From positions 1,874 through 40,587 of the forward strand of contig JAIXKN010000048.1 in the NCBI GenBank assembly GCA_026932425.1: a stretch of DNA of 38,714 nucleotides, in the 5' to 3' direction. Below the pieces are notes generated by a model, which saw only the letters and a list, made by a program, of their open reading frames with translations, was not told the DNA's origin and did no database searches. Below are positions 8,136-22,990 of this stretch, piece by piece; position 1 is the stretch's first letter; each line of letters begins with the position of its first letter. The DNA is from Burkholderiales bacterium. GTDB taxonomy: Bacteria > Pseudomonadota > Gammaproteobacteria > Burkholderiales > Burkholderiaceae_C. A program made the translations under genes and the position numbers.

Positions 8136-8696
8136 ATGCGCAAGCTTCTCCTTCGTTCGACTTCGTTTCGCGCAGCCGGCGTGCACGGGCTGCTGTGGGC
8201 CGTGCTGCTCTCCGGCTGCGCCAGCATGAGTCCCGAGCAGTGTCTGAAGGCCGACTGGTACGAACGCGGCCGGCTCGATGGCACCTTCGGCGAGCCCGAG
8301 ACGCGGCTCGATGCCCACCGCGAGGCCTGCGCCGAGGTCGGCGTCGTACCCGACGCGGCGCTTTGGCGCCAGGGCTGGCTGGAGACCGTGCGACGCTATT
8401 GCACGCCGCGGCATGCCTGGGCGATCGGCACCGAGGGGCGAAGCTACCAGGGAGCGTGTCGCGATTTCGACGAGCCCGGTTTCCTGCGCTGGTACCGCGC
8501 CGGCAAGGATGTCTACAAGACGCGCAGCGAGCGCGACGCGCGGCAGCGCGAGATCGAGCAGGCCGAGAAGGACTTGCAGAAGGCGACGACCCCGGAGCAG
8601 CGCAAGCAGCTCCGCGAGCGCATCCGCAGCCTCGACGAGGAGCAGGCCCGCCTGCGCCGCCTGCTCGATGCGCAGATGAGCGGGGCGCCGCAGTAG
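8136..8696 (+). CDS. DUF2799-like lipoprotein
   Basis: A 186-residue predicted lipoprotein. The ATG at 8136 begins MRKLLLR, followed by a hydrophobic stretch and the lipobox LLSGC with Cys28, so the mature protein should be anchored to the outer membrane. The mature part has the cysteine/tryptophan pattern I associate with DUF2799: CLKADWYERGRLDG, then HREAC, RRYCTPRHAW, YQGACRDFDEPGFLRWYRAG. It ends in a charged, probably coiled-coil tail (ERDARQREIEQAEKDLQK...LDEEQARLRRLL). An in-frame start at 8043 would add 31 residues with no lipoprotein signal and was rejected. Function is unknown. It is divergent from bzdN and sits ahead of glnA, and neither neighbour explains it. Confidence 0.82.
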   Translation: MRKLLLRSTSFRAAGVHGLLWAVLLSGCASMSPEQCLKADWYERGRLDGTFGEPETRLDAHREACAEVGVVPDAALWRQGWLETVRRYCTPRHAWAIGTEGRSYQGACRDFDEPGFLRWYRAGKDVYKTRSERDARQREIEQAEKDLQKATTPEQRKQLRERIRSLDEEQARLRRLLDAQMSGAPQ

Positions 8697-8705
8697 CGCT
8701 GCCGA

Positions 8706-8739
8706 CGGATCGCGCGGATTCGCGCGTCGGCGCGATCCG
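8706..8739 (+). terminator. Possible terminator hairpin after the lipoprotein gene
   Basis: CGGATCGCGC (8706-8715) pairs with GCGCGATCCG (8730-8739) around a 14-base loop, starting 10 bp after the stop codon. There is no T-run, so this may act with Rho or only protect the mRNA end. Confidence 0.4.
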
Positions 8740-8836
8740 GCGTGGGGCGCAGCCCCGTTCATCTTCAGGATGGCGTCTTGAGTTCCGGGCCGAGCGCTTC
8801 GCGCGGCCAGGATGTCTGTCGCTCCCGACCCATCCT

Positions 8837-8872
8837 GGTGCATGAGGCACGGCGATGCACCACGATGGTTCG
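8837..8872. promoter_or_regulatory. NtrC-like enhancer sites upstream of glnA
   Basis: TGCACC-N5-GGTTCG (8856-8872) matches the enteric NtrC consensus TGCACC-N5-GGTGCA at 10 of 12 positions. A GGTGCA half-site lies at 8837-8842 and another at 8934-8939. The better site is centred about 110 bp upstream of the start expected from the -24/-12 element, which is the usual enhancer distance. The wider 8697-9004 gap holds no gene. Confidence 0.6.
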
Positions 8873-8947
8873 CGCAATCGCGGCGCGGTGGCCGTTCGTG
8901 CAGTCATGACCTTGTGTTTGCCCCCCATCCTGGGGTGCATGCGGGCA

Positions 8948-8962
8948 TGGCATGGCTCTTGC
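8948..8962 (+). promoter_or_regulatory. glnA: Sigma-54 promoter of glnA
   Basis: TGGCAT-GGCTC-TTGC matches the -24/-12 consensus TGGCAC-N5-TTGC with one mismatch. The invariant GG (8949-8950) and GC (8961-8962) are exactly 10 bp apart. Transcription should begin near 8974, about 30 bp before the glnA ATG. Confidence 0.82.
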
Positions 8963-9004
8963 GAGAGATCAGGACATCTCTTTCCGCTCATTGGAGAAGC
9001 CTTC

Positions 9005-10408
9005 ATGTCATCGAAAACCCACTCCCTCATCCAGGAACTCGGCGCGCGCTGGGTCGATCTGCGCTTCACCGACACGCTGGGCAAGGAACACCACGTGACC
9101 TTCCCCGTCGAGGCGATGGGACCGGAGGCTTTCGACGACGGCAAGATGTTCGACGGCTCATCGATCCACGGCTGGAAGGGGATCGAGGCGTCGGACATGG
9201 TGCTGCTGCCCGACGATTCGACCGCGGTGACGGATCCGTTCGCGCCCGAACCGACGGTGATCGTGCGCAGCGACGTGCTCGAGCCCGCAACGATGCAGGG
9301 CTATGCGCGCGATCCGCGCTCGATCGCGCGCCGCGCCGAGGTCTATCTGCGCTCCACCGACATTGCCGACACCGCCTACTTCGGTCCCGAGCCCGAGTTC
9401 TTCGTCTTCGACTCGGTGCAATGGAAGTCGCAGATGCAGGAGGCGAGCTACGCCATCCAGTCGGCCGAGGGCGCCTGGACCAGCGAACGCACCGACGGCT
9501 TCAACCCCGCGCATCGGCCGCGCGTCAAGGGCGGCTACTTCCCGGTCCCGCCGGTCGACTCGCTGCAGGGCGTGCGCACGGCGATGTGCACCGCGATGCA
9601 GGCGATGGGCCTGAAGATCGAGGTCCATCACCACGAGGTGGCCACGGCGGGGCAGTGCGAGATCGGCGTCTCGTTCAACACCCTGGTGCGCAAGGCCGAC
9701 GAGGTGCAGATGCTGAAGTACTGCGTGCAGAACGCCGCTCACGCCCACGGCAAGACCGCAACCTTCATGGCCAAGCCGCTGGTGGGCGACAACGGCTCGG
9801 GCATGCACGTCCACCAGTCGCTCTTCAAGGACGGCAGGAACCTGTTCTTCGGCCAGGGCTACGCGGACCTCTCGGACCTGGCGCTCTACTACATCGGCGG
9901 CATCATCCGCCACGCGCATGCGCTGAACGCGATCACCAACCCCGGGACCAACTCCTACAAGCGTCTCGTGCCGGGCTTCGAGGCACCGGTGATGCTGGCC
10001 TACTCGGCCAGCAATCGCTCGGCCTCGATCCGGATCCCGTTCGTGGCCAGTCCGAAGGCCAAGCGGATCGAATGCCGCTTCCCCGACCCGACGGCGAACC
10101 CCTACCTGTGCTTCGCGGCGCTGCTGATGGCCGGGCTCGACGGCATCCGCAACCGCATCCACCCGGGAGACGCGATGAGCAAGAATCTCTACCACCTGCC
10201 GCCCGAGGAGGCCGCGGACATCCCGCGCGTGGCCCACAGTCTGGAGCAGGCCCTCGAAGCGCTGCAGGACGATCACCGCTTTCTGCTGGAAGGCGGCGTG
10301 TTCACCGAGGACATGCTCGCTGCCTACGTCGACTGCAAGATGGCCGAGGTGGACCGGCTGCGGCAGGCGGTGCACCCGGTGGAATTCGACATGTACTATA
10401 GCCTTTGA
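9005..10408 (+). CDS. glnA: Glutamine synthetase type I
   Basis: Makes glutamine from glutamate, ammonia and ATP, the first step of ammonium assimilation. It is cytoplasmic and acts as a dodecamer. The 467-residue protein has the class I length and motifs: [18 protein letters not shown] near the N-terminus, [10 protein letters not shown], the metal/substrate region [15 protein letters not shown], and [10 protein letters not shown], which contains Tyr396, the expected adenylylation site for GlnE. The ATG at 9005 was chosen because homology starts at [21 protein letters not shown] and a GGAGAA site precedes it. The frame is open to 8855, but that part overlaps the promoter. It is followed directly by ntrB and ntrC, whose products, together with the sigma-54 promoter ahead, should control it by nitrogen supply. 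Confidence 0.97.
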   Translation: MSSKTHSLIQELGARWVDLRFTDTLGKEHHVTFPVEAMGPEAFDDGKMFDGSSIHGWKGIEASDMVLLPDDSTAVTDPFAPEPTVIVRSDVLEPATMQGYARDPRSIARRAEVYLRSTDIADTAYFGPEPEFFVFDSVQWKSQMQEASYAIQSAEGAWTSERTDGFNPAHRPRVKGGYFPVPPVDSLQGVRTAMCTAMQAMGLKIEVHHHEVATAGQCEIGVSFNTLVRKADEVQMLKYCVQNAAHAHGKTATFMAKPLVGDNGSGMHVHQSLFKDGRNLFFGQGYADLSDLALYYIGGIIRHAHALNAITNPGTNSYKRLVPGFEAPVMLAYSASNRSASIRIPFVASPKAKRIECRFPDPTANPYLCFAALLMAGLDGIRNRIHPGDAMSKNLYHLPPEEAADIPRVAHSLEQALEALQDDHRFLLEGGVFTEDMLAAYVDCKMAEVDRLRQAVHPVEFDMYYSL

Positions 10409-11629
10409 GGGTCATCGAGATCGAGTGCGGCGTGCCGACGGGGCCAACAGGAGAACCCGAACAGCGCATCCCCTTGCTGGCCGACCGGCAGGGCGATCCG
10501 CAGCGGCTCGTGCACGACGACCTGATGGGGCACCTGTCGACGGCCGTCCTCCTGCTCGATGAGCGCCTGACGATCCAGTACGCCAATCACGCGGCCGAAG
10601 AGATGCTTGCCCTGGGCCTGCCCCAGCTGCGCCACCAACCGCTGGCCAGCCTCTTCGCCGACGACGGCTGGGACGAGGCGCATCTGCGCGCGGCCCTCGT
10701 CGAGCGGCAGCCTTGCACGCAGCGCCAGGTGCCGCTGCGTGTGCCGGCCGGCGGCGAGATCAAGGTCGTCGATTGCATCGTGACCCCGGTGGCGGCTTCT
10801 GACGGGCCGCAGTCCACGCGCCTGCTGGTCGAACTCCAGCCGCTGGACCGGCACCTGCACGTGCACCGCGAGGACAGCCTCGTGACCGCGAGCCAGGCCA
10901 CGCGAGCTCTCGTGCGCGGCCTGGCACACGAGATCCGCAATCCCCTGGGGGGAATCCGTGGTGCGGCGCAGCTGCTCGAGCGCGCGCTGGGCAATGCCGA
11001 GCTGCGCGAATACACGCAGGTCATCATCGGCGAGACCGACCGGCTGCGCGAGCTCGTCGATCGGATGCTGGACGCGCGCAGGCCACCGGCCTTCGGGCGC
11101 GTCAACATCCATCGCGTGCTGGAGCGCGTGCGCCTGATCCTGCAGGCCGAGGTCGATGCGGAGCTGGCCTGGGTGTGTGACTACGACCCGAGCCTGCCCG
11201 AGGTCTGGGCGGATGCGGACCAGCTGATCCAGGTCGTGCTCAACCTCGCGCGCAATGCCGCGCAATCGCTGCGCGAGATGGCGGGCGCCGCGGCGGCCGA
11301 TGGGGCACCGCGGCGCATCACCGTGCGTTCCCGCGTCCTGCGGCAGTTCACGATCGGCAGCCGGCGCCATCCGCTCCTGTGCATGGTCGAAGTCCAGGAC
11401 AACGGCCCCGGGATCGAGCAGAGCCTGCTCGAGACGATCTTCTACCCGATGGTGACCGGGCGCTCCCAGGGGACCGGGCTCGGCCTGCCGATCGCGCAGT
11501 CGATCATGCAGCAGCACGGTGGCCTGATCGAATGCGAGAGCCGGCCAGGCGACACGATCTTCAGGATCCTGATCCCGTTCGCGCCGCTGCGACACGACGC
11601 CGACGACGCCTCGGCAGGAGCATGTGCGG

Positions 11630-11643
<14 letters not shown>
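10405..11643 (+). CDS. ntrB: Nitrogen regulation sensor kinase NtrB (GlnL)
   Basis: A soluble histidine kinase/phosphatase that phosphorylates NtrC under nitrogen limitation and is itself controlled by PII. An N-terminal PAS domain ([25 protein letters not shown]) is followed by the dimerisation/phosphorylation helix [20 protein letters not shown], with the phospho-acceptor at His175 if numbered from the TTG. The ATP-binding domain follows, with the N-box [16 protein letters not shown] and [12 protein letters not shown]. There is no membrane segment. The start is uncertain: the longest frame begins at TTG 10405, which overlaps the glnA stop (TTGA), but I see no good ribosome site. GTG 10432 is another option. 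ATG 10525 leaves only four residues before the PAS core, so it seems late. About 400 residues; the family usually has 350-380. Confidence 0.92.
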
Positions 11644-13081
<1,438 letters not shown>

Positions 13082-13098
13082 CGCGGGGCATGCCCGCG

Positions 13099-13124
13099 GC
13101 GTGGCGCCGCGCCCCGCGCCACGC
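13099..13124. terminator. Hairpin between convergent ntrC and nadE
   Basis: GCGTGGCGC (13099-13107) pairs with GCGCCACGC (13116-13124) around 8 bases in the 47-bp gap between two convergent genes. No T-run follows on either strand, so a bidirectional terminator role is inferred from position. Confidence 0.5.
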
Positions 13125-13128
13125 AGCC

Positions 13129-13995
13129 CTAGGCCCGCGCTGCCGCCGCCGGCGGCACGAGCGGCGGCTCCCGCTTGTGTTGGCTCGACCGGTACGCGGC
13201 GACGATGCGCTCGTGGTCGGCCGCGGGCACGCACCCGCCGTGCAGGAAGGCGTCGATCGCGTCGTAGCTGACCCCGTGCGCAACCTCGTCCGGCAGGCCG
13301 GGGCGGCCGTCCTCGAGGTCGGCCGTGGGCGTCTTGCACACGAGCCGGCGCGGCGCTCCCAGGGCCAGCGCGAGCGCGCGCACCTGCCTCTTGACCAGCC
13401 CCGCAAGCGGCTGGAGGTCGCAGGCACCGTCGCCGAACTTGGTGAAGAAGCCCATCACCGCCTCGGCGGCGTGGTCGGTGCCGATCACCAGGCCGCCAGT
13501 CGCGTTGGCCATGGCGTACTGCGCGACCATGCGCACGCGCGCCTTGATGTTGCCCAGGACGCGGTCGCGCATGGCTTCGGGCAAGCCCTGCAGCATCGTG
13601 GCCAGCGGCTGCGCAAGTGCTGCGACGCCGTTCGCGATCGGCACCGTGCAGACCTCGTCGGCGCGGATGAAGGCCAGCGCCCGCTGCGCATCGGCTTCGT
13701 CGAACTGCTCCCCGTAGGGCAGGCGCATCGCGATGAAGCGATAGCCCGGGTCGCCGCTGCGCTGGCGCAGCGCCTGCACGGCGAGCTGGGCAAGCCGTCC
13801 GGCGACCAGGGAATCGACGCCACCGCTGATGCCCAGCACCAGCGTCCTGCAGTCGGCCGCGAGCAGCGCCTGCTGCAGGAAGCGGCTGCGCGCCTCGATC
13901 TGGGCCTGCACGTCCGCGGGTCCGTGCCAGGCGGGCACGACCTGCAGGCGCTCGATGATTTCGCGCTGCACGGGGTCGATCGAGGTGTCGCTCAT
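13129..13995 (-). CDS. nadE: NH3-dependent NAD synthetase
   Basis: Catalyses the last step of NAD synthesis, amidating deamido-NAD with ammonia and ATP. The 288-residue protein is close to E. coli NadE (275) and has no glutaminase domain, so it should depend on free ammonia. The PP-loop SGGVDS is at residues 57-62. [59 protein letters not shown] and [17 protein letters not shown] are characteristic. The ATG at 13995 overlaps the lysA stop (ATGA, 13992-13995), so it appears to be the last gene of the gltB-gltD-dapL-lysA-nadE operon. The frame is open to 14358, but that part lies inside lysA. An ammonia-using enzyme in a glutamate synthase operon suggests matching to nitrogen state (inference). 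Confidence 0.95.
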   Translation of the reverse strand: MSDTSIDPVQREIIERLQVVPAWHGPADVQAQIEARSRFLQQALLAADCRTLVLGISGGVDSLVAGRLAQLAVQALRQRSGDPGYRFIAMRLPYGEQFDEADAQRALAFIRADEVCTVPIANGVAALAQPLATMLQGLPEAMRDRVLGNIKARVRMVAQYAMANATGGLVIGTDHAAEAVMGFFTKFGDGACDLQPLAGLVKRQVRALALALGAPRRLVCKTPTADLEDGRPGLPDEVAHGVSYDAIDAFLHGGCVPAADHERIVAAYRSSQHKREPPLVPPAAAARA

Positions 13996-15263
13996 GGTGC
14001 GCGCCCGGGTGTCCAGCTCTGGGGCGCGAACTGCAGCGTCGCGAAGTGATCCTCGAGCGTCTCGGCGCGGCGGATGCGCTCGACGCGGCCGTCCGCGGTC
14101 AGCAGCAGCTCCTGCGGGCGCAGCCGGCCGTTGTAGTTGAAGCCCATCGCGTGGCCATGCGCGCCGGTGTCGTGGACCACGAGCAGGTCGCCCTCGGCAA
14201 TGGGCGGCAGCGGCCGCTGGATCGCGAACTTGTCGTTGTTCTCGCACAGCGAACCGACCACGTCGACCGGCCGCCTTCCGGCCTGGTCGTCCTTGCCGAC
14301 GACGTCGATGTGGTGATAGGCGCCGTACATGCCCGGGCGCATCAGCGCCGACATGCACGCGTCGACGCCGACGTACTCGCGGTAGCCGTGCTTGTGGTTG
14401 ATCGCGCGCGTCACCAGCACGCCGTGCGGGCCGGTGACGTAGCGGCCGCTCTCCATGAACAGCGCCGGGCGCCAGCCGTGGCGGTCTGCGAAGCGGGCGA
14501 GGTGCTCCGCCGCCTTGCGGCCGAGCGCCTCGATGTCGAACGGCGACTCATCGGGCCGGTAGGGGATGCCCAGGCCACCGCCGATGTTGATGAACTCGAA
14601 GCGGATCGCGAGCGCGGCGGCGAGCGCCTGCAGCCGCTCGAGCAGCATCACGATCGTCTGCTCCATGTAGCGGTAGTCGCGCTCGTTGGAGGCCAGCATG
14701 GTGTGCAGGCCGAAGCGGCCCGCGCCGCGCGCGATCGCGGCGCGGAAGGCCTCCTCGAGCTGCTCGTGCGGCACGCCGTACTTGGCCTCGACCGGGCGGC
14801 CGATGATCGCGTTGCCCTCGCGTGCCGGCCCGGGGTTGTAGCGGAAGCAGACGAGCAGCGGCATCCGCGGGACCTTGGGCACCAGGCTGAGGTCGTCGAG
14901 ATTGAGGATGCAGCCGCCGTCGGCCAGAGCCGCATCGAACTCCTGCGCGGAGGTGTTGTTCGACGTGAACATCAGCTCCTCGCCGCACGCGCCGGTTCCG
15001 CGCGCCAGCCGCAGCTCGGCGATCGAGCTGCAATCGAAGCCGAAACCCAGCTCGCGCAGGATGCCCAGGATGCGCGGGTTCGGCAGCGCCTTGACGGCGT
15101 AGTACTCGCGCAGGCCCCCGGCGGCGGCGAAGGCGCGCACGAGCCGCTCGCCGGTGCGGCGGATGCCGGCTTCGTCGTAGAGGTGAAAGGGCGTGCCGAA
15201 GTGCGCGGCGATCTCGGGCAACAGCGGATAGAGGCGCTCGCGCAACGATCGGGAGACGGGCAT
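13992..15263 (-). CDS. lysA: Diaminopimelate decarboxylase-like PLP enzyme
   Basis: A fold-III PLP decarboxylase of 423 residues, most likely converting meso-diaminopimelate to lysine. The PLP lysine is Lys58 in [20 protein letters not shown] is the phosphate-binding glycine loop. [11 protein letters not shown] corresponds to the EPGR region, [12 protein letters not shown] to the MYGAYH motif, and [17 protein letters not shown] carries the catalytic Cys in [27 protein letters not shown] closes the C-terminus. CENNDKFA is the wording I associate with Bacteroidota/Clostridia-like LysA rather than the CESGD of typical proteobacterial LysA. It lies directly after dapL, which fits the diaminopimelate role. 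A related carboxylic amino acid decarboxylase cannot be excluded. The ATG at 15263 is 16 bp after the dapL stop. Confidence 0.85.
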   Translation of the reverse strand: MPVSRSLRERLYPLLPEIAAHFGTPFHLYDEAGIRRTGERLVRAFAAAGGLREYYAVKALPNPRILGILRELGFGFDCSSIAELRLARGTGACGEELMFTSNNTSAQEFDAALADGGCILNLDDLSLVPKVPRMPLLVCFRYNPGPAREGNAIIGRPVEAKYGVPHEQLEEAFRAAIARGAGRFGLHTMLASNERDYRYMEQTIVMLLERLQALAAALAIRFEFINIGGGLGIPYRPDESPFDIEALGRKAAEHLARFADRHGWRPALFMESGRYVTGPHGVLVTRAINHKHGYREYVGVDACMSALMRPGMYGAYHHIDVVGKDDQAGRRPVDVVGSLCENNDKFAIQRPLPPIAEGDLLVVHDTGAHGHAMGFNYNGRLRPQELLLTADGRVERIRRAETLEDHFATLQFAPQSWTPGRAP

Positions 15264-15279
15264 CGGAGTCTCCCGCGGT

Positions 15280-16503
15280 TCAGCCCAGGACGTGGGCGAT
15301 GCGCTGCATCGCGAGTTCGACCCGGGCGCGCTGGTTGAACGCGCTGATGCGCACGTGCCCGCGCCCGCCCGGGCCGAAGCCCGCACCCGGGGTGCAGACG
15401 ACGCCCGCCTGCTCCAGCAGCAGGCCGAAGAACTCCCACGAGTCCCGGCCTGCATCGATCCAGACGTAGGGCGAGTTGTCGCCGCCGGCGCAGCGCAGGC
15501 CCAGGGACGTGATCCCCTCGCGGATGATGCGCGCGTTGGCGAGGTAGCCGTCGGCGAGCGCGCGCACCTGCTGCCGGCCCTGCGGCGTGTAGATCGCCTC
15601 GGCGGCCCGCTGCACCGGGTAGGAGACCCCGTTGAACTTGGTGCTTTGGCGCCGGTTCCAGAGTCCGTGCAGCGACACCCGCGTGCCGTCGTCCTGCCAC
15701 GCGCCGCAATCCCTGGGGACGACGGTGTAGGCGCAGCGCACGCCGGTGAACCCGGCCGTCTTCGAGTAGCTGCGGAACTCGACCGCAAGCTCGCGGGCGC
15801 CGGGAATCTCGTAGATCGAGTGTGGCAGCGCGTCGTCGCGGATGAAGGCCTCGTAGGCGGCGTCGAAGAGGATCAGCGCCCGCTGCGCGCGCGCGTACTC
15901 GACCCACTGCTGCAGCTGCGGCCGTGTCATCGTCGCGCCGGTGGGGTTGTTGGGCGAGCACAGGTAGATCAGGTCGACGGGTTCCTGCGGCAGCTGCGGC
16001 GCATAGCCGTTGGCGGCCGGGCAAGGCAGGTCGACCAGGCCGCCCCGGTGATTGCCCTTGCCCGCCGAGACGCGTCCGGCCATGAGGTTGGTGTCGACGT
16101 AGACCGGGTAGACCGGGTCCGGGATGGCGACGCGGATGTCGGTCGCGAAGAGCTCCTGGAAGTTGCCGATGTCGCACTTGCTGCCGTCGCTGACGAAGAC
16201 CTCGTCGGCGTCGACGTGCACGCCGCGCGCCTGGAAATCGTGCCGCGCGATGGCCTCGCGCAGGAAGTCGTAGCCCTGCTCCGGACCGTAGCCGCGGAAG
16301 CTCGCAGCCGCGGCAAGTTCGTCGACGCCGGCGTGGAAGGCGCGGATGCATGCGGGCGGCAGCGGCTCGGTGACGTCGCCGATGCCCAGGCTGATGAGCT
16401 CGACCTCGGGGCGGCGCCTGCGGAAGGCTCGCACGCGGTCCGCGACCTCGGCGAAGAGGTAGCGGGCGGGCAGGGCGGCGTGGTGAGGGTTGACGCGAAT
16501 CAT
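15280..16503 (-). CDS. dapL: LL-diaminopimelate aminotransferase
   Basis: Makes LL-diaminopimelate in one step from tetrahydrodipicolinate with glutamate as amino donor, bypassing the succinylase steps DapD/DapC/DapE usual in proteobacteria. The 407-residue fold-I PLP enzyme follows the DapL family closely: YLFAEVADRV, LISLGIGDVTEPLP, FRGYGPEQGYDFLREAI, FVSDGSKCDIGNFQ, YLCSPNNPTGATM, LFDAAYEAFIRDD, the PLP lysine Lys248 in SYSKTAGFTGVR, TKFNGVSYPVQRAAEAIYTP and TPGAGFGPGGRGHVRISAF. It reads most like Bacteroidota-type DapL. The ATG at 16503 lies 6 bp after the gltD stop, so the genes are tightly coupled, and its glutamate donor is the product of the two preceding genes. The rest of the chromosome is needed to know whether dapD/dapC/dapE also exist. 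Confidence 0.9.
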   Translation of the reverse strand: MIRVNPHHAALPARYLFAEVADRVRAFRRRRPEVELISLGIGDVTEPLPPACIRAFHAGVDELAAAASFRGYGPEQGYDFLREAIARHDFQARGVHVDADEVFVSDGSKCDIGNFQELFATDIRVAIPDPVYPVYVDTNLMAGRVSAGKGNHRGGLVDLPCPAANGYAPQLPQEPVDLIYLCSPNNPTGATMTRPQLQQWVEYARAQRALILFDAAYEAFIRDDALPHSIYEIPGARELAVEFRSYSKTAGFTGVRCAYTVVPRDCGAWQDDGTRVSLHGLWNRRQSTKFNGVSYPVQRAAEAIYTPQGRQQVRALADGYLANARIIREGITSLGLRCAGGDNSPYVWIDAGRDSWEFFGLLLEQAGVVCTPGAGFGPGGRGHVRISAFNQRARVELAMQRIAHVLG

Positions 16504-16509
16504 CGGGGC

Positions 16510-17976
16510 TCAGGCGGGATGGTGGGTCTGGCCTGTCAGGAAGCGGTCGATTGCGCGTGCGGCCTGCCGGCCCTCGCGGATCGCCCAGACGACGAGCGAC
16601 TGGCCGCGGCGCATGTCGCCGGCGGCAAACACGCCCGGCACGTTCGTGGCGTAGCCGCCGGCTGCATCCGTGCCGGCCAGGGCGTTGCCGCGCGCGTCGC
16701 GCACGACGCCGAAGCTCTCGAGCACGCTGGGTGCCGCGTGCACGAAGCCCAGCGCGAGCAGCACCAGCTCGGCGGGCCAGGTGCGCTCGGTCCCGGGGAC
16801 CTCGACCAGTCGCTCGCCGTCGCGGCGCACGTCGATCGTCGCCAGCGCGCAGAGCGCCCCGTTGCGGCCGATGAACTCGCGCGTGGCGATCGCGAACTCG
16901 CGCTGGCCGCCTTCGACATGGCTCGACGAGGTGCGCAGCTTGTAGGGCCAGTAGGGCCAGGTCAGCGGCTTGTCCTCCTGCCGCGGCGGCATCGGCATGA
17001 GCTCGAATTGCACGACGCTGGCGGCGCCCTGGCGGTGCGCGGTGCCGACGCAGTCCGACCCGGTGTCGCCGCCGCCGATGACGATGACGCGCTTGCCGTG
17101 CGCGAGGATCTGCGCGGGCACCGGGACGCCGGCGTTGACGCGGTTCTGCTGCGGCAGGTACTCCATCGCCAGGTGCACGCCCACGAGCTCGCGGCCGGGA
17201 ATCGGCAGGTCGCGCGATTGCTCCGCGCCGCCGGCCAGCAGCACCGCGTCGAACTCGTCCTGCAGCGTTCGCGCCGGGATCGAGCGCGTCGCCGCGTTCG
17301 CGATCCGACTGTCGGCGGGGAGTTCGCCCACGAGCGTTCCGGTGCGGAACTGCACGCCCTCGGCCTGCAGCTGCTCGAGGCGGCGGTCGATGTGCGACTT
17401 TTCGAGCTTGAAGTCCGGGATGCCCAGGCGCAGCAGGCCGCCCGGACGCTCGTTCTTCTCGAAGACGACGACCTCGTGGCCGGCACGGGCGAGCTGCTGC
17501 GCTGCGGCCAGGCCGGCCGGGCCGGAGCCGATGACCGCCACCCGCCGCCCGCTGCGCACGCTGGCCGGCTGCGGCCGCACCCATCCCTCGGCCCAGCCGC
17601 GCTCGATGATCGCGTGCTCGATCGACTTGATGCCCACGGGCTGCGAATCGATGTTGAGCGTGCAGGCGGCCTCGCAGGGCGCCGGGCAGATCCGGCCGGT
17701 GAATTCGGGGAAGTTGTTGGTCGACTGCAGCAGCGCCAGCGCCCGTTTCCAGTCGTCGCGGTACACGAGGTCGTTGAAGTCCGGGATGACGTTGTTCACC
17801 GGGCAGGCGTGGTTGCAGAAGGGCGTGCCGCAGTCCATGCAGCGTGCGCCCTGGCGACTTGCCTGCTCCGGCGTCAGCGGCCGCACGAATTCGCGGTGAT
17901 GGCGGATGCGACTCGCGGCAGGCTCGCACGTCTCTTCGATGCGCTCGATCTCGAGGAAACCGGTGGTCTTTCCCAT
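16510..17976 (-). CDS. gltD: Glutamate synthase (NADPH) small subunit
   Basis: FAD- and NADPH-binding subunit of bacterial glutamate synthase. It passes electrons to GltB to convert glutamine plus 2-oxoglutarate into two glutamates. The 488-residue protein has the N-terminal iron-sulfur cysteines in [17 protein letters not shown] and CPAPCEAAC, the FAD motif [16 protein letters not shown], the NADPH motif [17 protein letters not shown], and the C-terminal FAD contact [37 protein letters not shown] is typical of GltD and separates it from stand-alone relatives. The ATG at 17976 lies 21 bp after the gltB stop. Confidence 0.96.
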   Translation of the reverse strand: MGKTTGFLEIERIEETCEPAASRIRHHREFVRPLTPEQASRQGARCMDCGTPFCNHACPVNNVIPDFNDLVYRDDWKRALALLQSTNNFPEFTGRICPAPCEAACTLNIDSQPVGIKSIEHAIIERGWAEGWVRPQPASVRSGRRVAVIGSGPAGLAAAQQLARAGHEVVVFEKNERPGGLLRLGIPDFKLEKSHIDRRLEQLQAEGVQFRTGTLVGELPADSRIANAATRSIPARTLQDEFDAVLLAGGAEQSRDLPIPGRELVGVHLAMEYLPQQNRVNAGVPVPAQILAHGKRVIVIGGGDTGSDCVGTAHRQGAASVVQFELMPMPPRQEDKPLTWPYWPYKLRTSSSHVEGGQREFAIATREFIGRNGALCALATIDVRRDGERLVEVPGTERTWPAELVLLALGFVHAAPSVLESFGVVRDARGNALAGTDAAGGYATNVPGVFAAGDMRRGQSLVVWAIREGRQAARAIDRFLTGQTHHPA

Positions 17977-17997
17977 GGCAGCTGGGCCTCTGCTCGT

Positions 17998-22749
<4,752 letters not shown>

Positions 22750-22835
22750 GGTCTTGGCCTCGGGTTCGTGACGGCCAGGCGCCCGCATCGCTGGCCGAGC
22801 TGCATGGGCGCTTGACCGTCACGGGCCTGGACAAA

Positions 22836-22850
22836 GCAAGCGCCGTGCCC
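22836..22850 (-). promoter_or_regulatory. gltB: Sigma-54 promoter of the gltB operon
   Basis: On the minus strand GGGCAC-GGCGC-TTGC, followed by TTTG, matches TGGCAC-N5-TTGC with only the first base changed. The invariant GG and GC are 10 bp apart. Transcription should begin near 22824, about 75 bp before the chosen gltB ATG. Confidence 0.75.
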
Positions 22851-22926
22851 GGATCGTGGATCCGACCCAGTTCCTCGGAATCAGGCCGGTTTAGACACCC
22901 CCGCAGCGCCATTTTTTGGCTTCGCG

Positions 22927-22943
22927 TGCACCAGGACCGTGCA
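22927..22943. promoter_or_regulatory. NtrC-like enhancer site upstream of gltB
   Basis: TGCACC-AGGAC-CGTGCA matches the NtrC consensus TGCACC-N5-GGTGCA at 11 of 12 positions. It lies about 110 bp upstream of the start expected from the -24/-12 element, the same arrangement as at glnA. A further TGCA follows at 22948-22951. Confidence 0.68.
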
Positions 22944-22958
22944 CGCGTGCATCAAGAC

Positions 22959-22976
22959 GGCGCGGCCGGCCGCGCC
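22959..22976 (-). terminator. 18-bp perfect palindrome after the YhaN-like gene
   Basis: GGCGCGGCCGGCCGCGCC begins 15 bp after the stop codon of the long repair operon and directly abuts the gltB control region. There is no T-run. It may be a stop or insulator for the upstream operon, or a protein site. Confidence 0.4.
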
Positions 22977-22990
22977 GGGGGGACGGCGGT

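Noticed and set aside
13996-14358. Long N-terminal extension of NadE
   Set aside because: It lies entirely within lysA in another frame, and NadE homology starts at the ATG at 13995.
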